A stretch of DNA of 64,000 nt, from positions 5,281,609 to 5,345,608 of the forward strand of contig CM119269.1 of NCBI GenBank assembly GCA_051294375.1, read 5' to 3'. A program made the translations under genes and the position numbers. The DNA comes from Paraspadella gotoi. Taxonomy: Eukaryota; Chaetognatha. Shown in pieces: positions 55,601 to 64,000 of this stretch. The stretch's first letter is position 1, and each line of letters opens with the position of its first letter. The notes beneath the pieces were generated by a model. That model ran no database searches. It was not told where the DNA came from and saw nothing but the letters and a program-made list of their open reading frames with translations.

Positions 55601-57654
55601 AATAAAAAGTTTAAACTATTATTTCAAAAGTTTGGATAAAGAATGACTCACTCTCTCGATCTTTTTCGAGTGACGAATTCTCAAAGACGAGAGTCGGTTT
55701 GATGAAAGATCAGGCGACCGCAGTTCGTTTAGCCTGTTAAGGGGATGGAGGGTTAAAAAAATGGGTTGGTCTGTTATTATTTTTTTTTAAATTATCAATA
55801 AAAATATATTTCTCTTTAAACTCTCTCTCCTCTCATTTTATCGTTCGGTCTACAGGGGTGGGACTCTATATCAAGACAAATTTTAAAAAATCATTACTCT
55901 AAAGCTATGATTTGTAAAATTTGAATAAATATTTGTATAGTACGCTCTCTTAGCTTTTAGACGATATATCAATTATTTTGAAATTCTTTGATATTAGGCT
56001 TTTTTGATGCAGCAAAGGCAACTGCTCGGTGTTAGGGGGCGAATCCTGCATACCCGCTAACGGGTAAGGATGAGTGTGGGGTGACCAAAGGAGTGTCATT
56101 AAAGTCAAGGCGTGGCAGAAAGTCTCGCTCCAAACAGGGAATGATTTATCACGGGCGGCCGTGCATTGACAGTGCACCCTGGAATCTACACTGTAATAGA
56201 TCAGAAGAAAAACACAACGATCAAGAACCACGTAACCTATCAGTAACCCAACACCTCTCCTATAATCATTAATAACTAAATAATAAATGATAGCTGAAAA
56301 GGAAAGACATTGAATGATAAATATCAATCAATGAATAATAAATGAATAGATACGTGGTGAAATGTTTTTTTGTCAATGAATAAATGAAATAAAATAAATG
56401 AATAAAAGTCCGATGATTAATCTTCACGAAAGTTTCTTCCCGACATCTGTTTTCTACGGTCTTGAATAAAAATGTTTGAATACTTATTGTTAAATCTCAT
56501 TCGAATACTTCAAAGTTCAAAATATTTTTGGAAGTATTTATTTGTAGTATAATAATGCTTCTGGCAAGGTGTACATGGTATTTTGGTTAAAAAAATTTAA
56601 AATTAAGCAGGTAAGATTTGGGTAAGTTACTGTTATGGTTTAATTTTTATTAACACTTACTTTTATCAGGAGATTTATTAACGATATTGTCAGGTAATTA
56701 AATTTATCATGTAAGATTTTGTAATGCATAATAAAAGCGTCAAAAAGGTAAGAAATACATAAAGTATTTGACAATTTAAGCATATTCGTTATAATCTTCC
56801 TAAAATTTTGTTTTACTTACCTGAAAAAAAATTAAATAGATTTAATTTGGATAGTGATGAAAAGCTTAGTATAGCTTTTATCGTATGCAATACAATGCGC
56901 GGTCATAAAAACGACTAAATGTTTTGAAAACATCCACGACGCCTTGTAGTTGCTTAAAATTTTTTTTTCATTGTATATAAAAGTAAAAAACCCTAAAAAA
57001 CTTTTGCAACTCATTTTATTATTGTATACCAAATCGTTCAGGCAGGGCAGGACGTTAAGGTTTGTCTCGATATAGGGTCCCACGCCTGTATTATTCCCCT
57101 CATATTTTTGGCTTTCTTCTGGTTTACATTTCTTCTTCTCTCCAAATTTCTCCAAATTCGCATCATTATTGGTTGTATTAACTTCATTTAATCCTATGCT
57201 TGCGGTAGCCGACCGAATTCAAATTTTAATGGGAACAGAATTAAACAAATCCATTATTGGTATTAATTATTGTGTTAAAATATTTTTTTGTAAAAATGTT
57301 CCGAACCATGAGTAATTAAAATAAAAATTAAAATAATTAAAATAATTATATTGCTATATAATGTCAAAATTTTTTTTTGATATTTTAAGTTTTTTTAATT
57401 GATTCTGATAAAGTAATTACAACTTTTTAAAATTTTGATGTTTTATTACTGAAAATTAGTAAAAATTGCTAAAATCATCGGATGATAATGATGATGATGA
57501 TTTTTTAAGGTTTTTCCCAATTTTAACCCAATTATCATCAAAATATTGAAAAAATAATTATACTTTGCTTTTAAAAATATAATCTCTTAAGATCACAAAT
57601 TGAAAGCCAGAAAGAATTATCATGATTATTGTCAAATCAGAATGTAATATTTTT
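55601..57654. other. AT-rich, no gene; moderate-complexity patch 56000-56220
   Basis: Positions 56000-56220 are higher in GC and open on the minus strand (125 codons to 56327). The plus strand reads cacgggcggccgtgcattga and could form small hairpins. I recognise no RNA or protein family. The rest is AT-rich. Confidence 0.45.
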
Positions 57655-58110
57655 AGTCGGATCTGATTATCAGCAGATCCAGACTCTATAATCCACTTTG
57701 TCGGTCCGTCGGTCCGCCCCCTCAATCTTGTCAGGCATTAACTTATTTCATGTCAGAACATCGAATTATCTGTCCGTCCGTCACACCTTAGCAAAAAACT
57801 TGTGATTGGATGGTTAGATTGGAATGAAATTTTGTGTGTAGGTAGGAAAGTGTGTGATATAAGTGAGCTGGATATAAAGTTTTGTTGGAATCATGTGAGT
57901 GGAAATGAGTTTAAATTGAAAAAAACATAAGTCACATTAACTTAAATCTTTTTAGAAATTTTAACCCATAATTACTCAAATTAATCATAATTGGATGGAT
58001 AGATTGAGATTAAATTTTGTGTGTGGGTAGGAAAGTGTGTGATGAAGCTGGATATAAAGTTTAGATGGAATTGTGCGAGTGGAAAGTCAAATCAAGTGAA
58101 GTCAAGTTGA
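57655..58110 (+). repeat. family B element, copy with doubled core
   Basis: Starts with the hairpin ggatctgattatcagcagatcc, then gtcggtccgtcggtccgccc and the usual blocks. The unit from attggatggatagattg to ggaaatgag occurs twice (57800-57915; 57985-58085). Confidence 0.75.
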
Positions 58111-58189
58111 CTTGAATTTTTATAATTTATACTTACTCATGAGGCTTTTAATTAATTAATTAATTAATTAATAAGTTAATTAAGTAAAA

Positions 58190-58520
58190 AATGATGAAAT
58201 TTGAAAAAATGATGCAAGTTAAAAAAATTATGTATATTAAAAAAAATGATGCAAGTTGAAAGAATGATGCAAGCTGAAAGAATGAATCAATTTGAAAAAA
58301 TGATGCAAGTTGAAAGAATGATGCAAGCTGAAAGAATGATGCAATTTTAAAAAAAGATGCAAGTTGAAAAAATGATGCAAGTTGAAAAAAGTATGCAAGT
58401 TGAAAAAGTTATGCAAGTTGAAAAAATAATGCAAGTTAAAACAAAAACAAGTGAAAAAAATGATGCAAGTTGAAAAAATGATGCGAGTAAAAAAAATGAT
58501 TCAAGTGGAAAAAATAATAA
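58190..58520. repeat. 18-bp minisatellite (atgatgcaagttgaaaaa)
   Basis: About 17 units of atgatgcaagttgaaaaa with variants (agcuga-type agctgaaaga; agttaaaaaa). The 18-base period keeps frames open on both strands (HHFFNL-type and MMQVEK-type hexapeptides). No gene context. Confidence 0.85.
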
Positions 58521-58568
58521 TAGTTAAAAAAAGTATTTGTATTTTATTTTTAATTATTTCTACTATAG

Positions 58569-58583
58569 TATTTATTTATTATT

Positions 58584-58674
<91 letters not shown>

Positions 58675-58676
58675 TC
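58569..58676. repeat. (TTTA)n microsatellite
   Basis: About 26 TTTA units, nearly perfect. Confidence 0.95.
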
Positions 58677-58754
58677 TGATTACTGCTTAATTATAAGTTC
58701 ATTTTTCTAGAACTAATCTCACAAAATAAAAACTTTTTTCATTGCTTGTTTTAA

Positions 58755-59255
58755 GTTGGATCTGCTTATCAGCAGATTCCGACTCTATAATTCACTTTGT
58801 CGGTCTGTCGGTCCGCCTCCCCAAATATTGTCGGGCATTCACTTAAATCATGTCAGAACCTCGAATTATGATAAATTATGCAAAAATAATGATTTCCGTC
58901 TGTTTGTCCGTCTGTCCATCCGTCCGTCCATCCATCCGTCCACCCGTCTGTCTGTCTTCCCACCTTAGCAAAAAACACCAATTACTCGTGATTGGATGGA
59001 TGGTTTGGAATGAAAATTTTTGTGTGGGTAGGGAAGTGTGTGATTGAGCTGGATATAAAGTTTCGATGGAATCGTCCGAGTGAAAATGAGTTTAAAGGAA
59101 AAAACAAAAAAATATATTTCACTATTTGAACATTAATTACTCATGAGTGGATGGGACGATTGACCTAAAATTTTGTATGTGGGTTGGAAAGTGTGTGATT
59201 AAGCTGGATGGAATCGTTTGAGTGGAAATGAGTTTAAATGGAAAAAACAAAAAAC
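58755..59255 (+). repeat. family B element, long copy
   Basis: Begins ggatctgcttatcagcagat, an almost perfect hairpin, followed by the full set of blocks, a (GTCC/GTCT) tract at 58905-58955, and a second core unit (59120-59235) ending gagtttaaatggaaaaaaca. Confidence 0.8.
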
Positions 59256-59269
59256 CTGTTACACTAATT

Positions 59270-59460
59270 GATTATGCTTCTTTTTCTTTTTGTATTAAAT
59301 TTAAATGTAAGATGTATTAATTAATCAAATAATTAATCAAATAATTAATCAGTAATTAATCAATTAATTATTCAATCAATCAGTTTATTTATCTATTCAT
59401 TAATTATTCATTCAATTAGTTTATTTATCTATTAATTAATTATTCAATCAATCAATCAAG
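59270..59460. repeat. AT-rich attaatcaa block following family B
   Basis: attatgcttctttttctttt then taaatgtaagatg and attaatcaa/taattaatc repeats. The same arrangement follows the family B copy at 62500 (62900-63115), so it is part of the family. Confidence 0.7.
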
Positions 59461-59497
59461 TCAATCGTTATCGGCATCCTTCTCGGCCTTTTCAATC

Positions 59498-59945
59498 ATT
59501 GAAGCCCCCTTGCCGTATGACGGGGCAGAGGATCTCTCTCGCTCGCTCTCTCTCTTTGGCTGGATGACAGGATCGGGATCGACAAAAACGACGATAATTT
59601 TAACGATGGATTAATTGTTTAGGGTTTCGGATAGGGATAAGGTTAGTTTAGGGGATAGATATTAGGGATTAGGGTTGGGATTAGGGATTAGGGTTGTGAT
59701 TAGGGTTAGGGATTAGGGTCATTTTTCCCAACGTTACTTTTGTAACAAAAAATTCTGGCTTGCTGGGTGACTCAGCGAGAGAAAGAATTAAGCCTCCGTC
59801 AGGATCGGGATCGACAAAAACGACGACAACAATTTGAACGATGGAGGAAGCTGGAAGCAGTAGCGACGGTGAGAGCGACGACAAAAGGAGTGACGCATAA
59901 AGCGATGATGGATGCTTCCGGAGCCGCAGCAAGGGGGCTTCTTTG
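59498..59945. mobile_element. inverted-ended element with TTAGGG-like centre
   Basis: Ends are gaagcccccttgc (59501-59513) and its reverse complement gcaagggggcttc (59929-59941). Inside, a 43-47 base direct repeat (caggatcgggatcgacaaaa ... aacgatgga) occurs at 59568-59610 and 59800-59846, flanking the tract at 59619-59719 made of attaggg/gttaggg units. The minus strand has an open frame without family likeness. A non-autonomous mobile element is the best reading. Confidence 0.55.
59619..59719. repeat. degenerate TTAGGG-like tract
   Basis: Units attaggg, gttaggg and gggatta repeat about 12 times, resembling telomere repeat (TTAGGG) more than the TTAGG of many arthropods. It is internal, short and degenerate. 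Confidence 0.75.
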
Positions 59946-59956
59946 AAAAAAAGTGC

Positions 59957-59983
59957 CCCGACATTGTTTGCTCAAACTTGTTA
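59957..59983. mobile_element. family A terminal sequence
   Basis: cccgacattgtttgctcaaa then cttgttaa is the right end of family A, including the TTAA tip. No left end is seen within 400 bases, unless the 59498-59945 element inserted into it. Confidence 0.5.
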
Positions 59984-60858
59984 AAATAGAAAAGGATTAC
60001 TTCTGCTTTTTAGATATATTCCTAAAATTTGGAGCCAAATCTGTTGTTATCAACTGCATGAAATAATAATCTTTCAATTCTACTTTTTTGCTAAGATTTT
60101 TTTCATAAATGAAGTAGAACAAAAATTAGTTTGCGAGAGAAAAATTGATTTGACTCAATTGGAATAGATGATGAGTTTGTTCGCTTTTTTTTTATTTTAT
60201 TTTTCTTAAATCCTTTTTCCATCCTTGTTTTCTTTACATTCTCCCTTATTCTTTCAATCATTCACAATCTTCTAGAAAAATGAGTCAAAAAAGAGAAGTT
60301 CAGACGCAGTTCACAAACTCACAGAGACGGTTAATACCCAAATGCTTAGAGATATAAAATCATGAAAGTAATTTCTTTCTCTGTCTCTCTCTTGCACTCT
60401 CTCACTCTATGTTCTCTCCCTGATGCATTTGCTTAACTTTGAATTATCTTACATTTGAACTAATTAAAATCAAGTCTGAATTTGGTTCTGAATCAGAATC
60501 ACATCATATTATATGATTATTATAAATAGATATGTCATGATTACCTTTTTGTGGTCAGAATGGGGTACGATTCAAAACAGGATTTTATCAATGAACATCA
60601 AAAGTTTTAATTTTTTCTTTCTATATTTTTGTTCTACATTTCATCGCTTTTCTTTCTTTAATCAGTTCCTCCTTCCGAAAAGTAGGACAAAAAATAGTTA
60701 TATAACTCAAATATAACAAGAAATCGTTTAATTCTTTTCCTTTTTTTTCAATCGCTGGTTTTGTATTCTTTTTTCCTCTTCTTTCTTTCTTTCTTTTTTT
60801 CTTTCTTCTTTCTTTCTTTTCTTTCTTTCTTTCTTTCTCTTTCTTTCTTTCTTTCTTT

Positions 60859-60899
<41 letters not shown>

Positions 60900-61234
60900 A
60901 TTGTCAAAAATAGAGCGCCAAAAATATTTCAAAAACTATTAATTGGGGATGAGCATCGTTTCTAAACAACTCATTGTTTTATATCAAATTTGGTAGCGTT
61001 CGATAGACAATTGCAAACATTACTACATGCATAATTTCATCATAATCCGACAATCCGTTCAAAAGTAATCGCCAAAAAGCAATCGCAAAAATCGCTCTTC
61101 AAACCGATCAAACTTTCTTTTAAAATCGAGCTCGTTTTGATCCAACAAAGATTAGTACTATGCGTAGTACAAAGCTTTAGAACCGGCGCACAGTGAGATC
61201 CTGGACCTGATTTTTTTCAGAAAAATCCCGTTCA
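59984..61234. other. no gene; (CTTT)n at 60771-60900
   Basis: AT-rich, with a (CTTT)n tract of about 130 bases. Positions 60940-61230 have normal complexity but stops in all frames. Confidence 0.6.
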
Positions 61235-61487
61235 GTTAAAAAATATTTTTATTATATATTAATTATAAAATTTTTTTTTAATTTATTTAAACATTAAAAT
61301 AATTAAAAAATATATTTTTATAATTTTAAATAAATAAAATAAAATTATTTAATAATAAAATATATATTATTCAGATTATATATAATAAATAATAAATAAT
61401 AATAATAATAATAATATAATAATAAATAATTATATTAAAAAAAAAAATTAAAAAATAAAATATTTATTTTTTATTTATTATTATCAA

Positions 61488-61532
<45 letters not shown>

Positions 61533-61775
61533 ATAAAAAAAAAATTTTTTAAAAATTATTATATTTAAACAGATTATTATATTTTATTAAAATATAAATT
61601 TTATTTTAATTTTATATTTTTTAATCATACCATAATAAAAAAACTTGCAGTTTAAAAAATTAGCTAATTTTATTGTAAAATATATTTATTATAAATTTAT
61701 TTTCAATATTATAATTATATTTATATAAATATTTTTATATATTATATATAATATAAAAAATTTAAAAAATTTATT
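61235..61775. repeat. AT-only low-complexity block
   Basis: About 540 bases almost free of G and C, made of TATA, AAT and ATT words, including (ATT)n at 61485-61530. Boundaries on both sides are abrupt. Confidence 0.85.
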
Positions 61776-62499
61776 TTTCTAGCATTTGGGATTCACAAGC
61801 AACACTGTGCGACAATTTTTGTTTTTAATAATGTTTTTATCGGACTTTTTAAAATTTTGCATTATATTGAGAAAACGCTTTTGAATTAAGCCCAGGCTCT
61901 ACCTGATTTGAATAGTAAAATCAATACAGTTTCTGTCAATTGCGATCAAAATTGAAAAAAATGAAGGCTTGACTATGCAGTTTTCACCTAAAAAACCAGT
62001 TCATTTGATTGCTTTATCAAGCAATTAAGATTGCAAGAATTTTAATTTTGCTTTTTTTCATCATGTAGAGAAGACAATAAGGTTTCGGAAACTGTACTAA
62101 TATGTATGATTTGGTCTTTTTTACTCAAGAGCCAGGAGGTTTTCTTGGAATAGGGAAAAAACGGCCTGACCAGTCCATTTAAATACCATTTTTGGGCATG
62201 ATAAAATGGGAATTTCGATCGCGCTCTACCTCCATTGGCTTCCAAGACGCCAAGCTTTCGAAATCTGCCCATATTGACATAATTTTTTGGCCTTGACTAT
62301 GCAGTTTTGAATAAAAGTGAAATATAAAGGAATCTTGATCGGAGCTTCGATTCGAACGATGCTAATCTCTATATAATATAGTTTCTCTTTGCTTACAAAC
62401 TAAAAACTTTCAATGGATGGATCGGTCACTCAGTATCAAAATTTCGATCAAAAGGAAGATCTCGTCATTCTCTGTCGCAGCAACGGTCACAGAATATCG
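61776..62499. other. no gene recognised
   Basis: Normal-complexity AT-rich DNA. The phrase ttgactatgcagttttca/ttgactatgcagttttga occurs at 61969 and 62292, hinting at an old duplicated or repeat unit. No frame is convincing. Confidence 0.5.
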
Positions 62500-63115
62500 C
62501 ATCAAAAAAATGATGTCCGTCCGTCCGTTCGACCGCCTGTCTATCTGTCTGAGTGTCCATCCCACCTTAGCAAAAAACTCCAATTACTTGTGACTGGATG
62601 GATGAATTAAGATGAAATTTTATGTGTGGGTAGAGAAGTGGGTGATTGAGCTGGAAATCAAGTTTCGATGGAATCGTCTGAGTGGAAATGAGTTTAAATA
62701 AAAAAAAGCTAAAAAATATATTTCACTATTTATATATTATATTTATATTATATTTCAATAATCAATAAGTGGATGGAGCGATTGACTTGAAATTTTGTAG
62801 GTGAGTAGAAAAGTGTGTGATTAAGCTGGAAATCAAATTTCGATGGAATAGTGGAAATGAATTTAAATTGACAAAACAAAAAACCTGTTTCACTAATTGA
62901 TTATGCTTCTTTTTCTTTTTCTATTAAATGTAAATGCAAGATGTAAAAATTAATCAAATAGTTAATCATTTAATTAATCAATTAGCCAATAAATTAATCA
63001 ATAATTAATTAATCTGTCAATTAATCAATCAATCAATTTATTTATGTATTAATTAATTATTCGATAAATCAATTAATTTATAAATATAAATAAATAAATT
63101 ATTTTAACATTAAAT
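62500..63115 (+). repeat. family B element with trailing AT block
   Basis: aaaaaatgatgtccgtccgt, accttagcaaaaaactccaa, gaaattttatgtgtgggtag, gctggaaatcaagtttcgat, a second core at 62765-62865, then attatgcttctttttctttt and attaatcaa repeats as after the copy at 58755. Confidence 0.8.
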
Positions 63116-64000
63116 AAACTAAAATCAATCAGTAAAGTCCAATCACGTTATTCGCATTATTTGTCGTCGGCGCCATCTCATCGTCGTAGCTTGTTGTACT
63201 AAAACACGAATAATTTGTCGGATCTAATATAGTTAACTTATTTACTTAATATCCGCTAAGATCGTGGGACAGATCCGGACAATTGATTTGCTTACAAATG
63301 TTTATTACTCTTAGTGTGATTCGCGCTTTTCACTTTCGCCTTTCCCTTTCCTTTTCCCCTTTAATCTTTAGATATAAAATAATTGATAGAGAGTGGATCT
63401 TTTTTAATTTTAAAAAAATAAACTTTTTACCATCGATAATGCTATTTTTTACAAGAATTATTTGCGGCAAACCATAAATTTTTTTTTTTCAATCTTTAAC
63501 GAACATTGTTAAAAAATATAATTATTTTAAATTGCCCCAGAACAATTGGTTTTTTTTACCAAAAAATTAATACTTGTAAAAAACTAGAGCATTCTAACTT
63601 AATTTATAATGCGGGGTGGATGTAACTAAATTAGTGCATTTTTCCTCCTTCTACAACGGATAGATGGGTTTCGTGCCTCTAGCAAATAAAGCTTTAAAAA
63701 TGATATATAATAAAAAGGTATTTTTTACAATTTTTTGCAGTCATTTGGCAGATGTTACTGTGAATTTTTTTATTTTTAAAATGTTCTCAAAAAATTTCAT
63801 CATGATGTAATGGACAACCTTTACAGCGATAGCACGTTTTTTTTTTTATTTAAAACGAACTTTTTATATATTGAAAGCGCACTCACGCTCCGTCACCCAC
63901 ACGGAGAAGTCTCCTGCGTATAGAGGTGGTAAGGAAATGATAATGCATTTAAGAAATATTATGAGGGTAGGCTCAATCCTTTTTCTATCTATCTATCTAT
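63116..64000. other. no gene recognised
   Basis: AT-rich with short T-runs. The window ends in ctat repeats (63985-64000). No exon, RNA or repeat family member is seen. Confidence 0.6.

Noticed and set aside
58451-58690. MMQVEK-repeat protein followed by a Leu/Ile/Tyr stretch
   Set aside because: Generated by the 18-bp minisatellite and (TTTA)n.
59470-59492. cttctcggccttttcaatc resembling the start of U2 snRNA
   Set aside because: The match covers only about 14 bases and the next U2 segments are absent.

Overview
This is a fragment of a nuclear genome from an animal, most likely an invertebrate. Its genes are spread over tens of kb, have GT-AG introns, and encode metazoan-only architectures (CUB-LDLa-transmembrane; XK-type membrane protein). 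The DNA is AT-rich and loaded with (GA)n/(CT)n, (GAC)n, (TTTA)n and (CCGT)n microsatellites and small dispersed elements. An arthropod, perhaps a crustacean, is my guess from the repeat load; no marker in the window proves it. The assembly has 17 N gaps, some of exactly 25 or 10 N, and local duplicated blocks whose copies differ mainly by one-base homopolymer indels. Broken frames must therefore be read with that in mind.

Layout. 0-7.6 kb: mostly repeats, with one possible acidic-tail exon (1501-1725) and one small Cys-rich ORF (5191-5475). 7.6-18.4 kb: ten exons, all in compatible splice phase where they adjoin, of a Neto/LEV-10-like receptor auxiliary protein: the end of a possible first CUB, two further CUB domains, an LDL-receptor class A domain, one membrane helix and the start of the cytoplasmic tail. 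A tail exon at 34261-34644 joins in phase, and a terminal exon at 40025-40096 ends in ETRV, a class I PDZ ligand like the TRV ending known for vertebrate Neto1; the exon or exons linking these two are not seen. 18.4-34.3 kb is the large intron of this gene. It holds a tRNA-derived SINE, a tRNA-Gly-like gene, and five exons of the C-terminal part of a GH31 alpha-glucosidase, on the same strand, riddled with frameshifts and without its 5' portion.

34.6-50.4 kb: minisatellites, a triplicated low-quality block just upstream of the ETRV exon, a possible first exon of another gene (40923-40946), and copies of at least four dispersed repeat families. 50.4-54.4 kb: an intronless XK-related-like membrane protein on the minus strand, cut by a 25-N gap, followed by a tandem duplication of about 1 kb that carries what looks like its C-terminal coding end. 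54.5-64 kb: almost entirely repeats: a 449-bp element with 31-bp inverted ends, several copies of a GTCC-rich family, an element built around a TTAGGG-like tract, an 18-bp minisatellite and an AT-only block.

I found no bacterial-type operon, CRISPR array, rRNA or recognisable viral gene. The points most worth following are the Neto-like gene model, the frameshifted GH31 fragment nested in its intron, the duplicated 3' end of the XK-like gene, and the small transposon families that appear to carry microsatellites.
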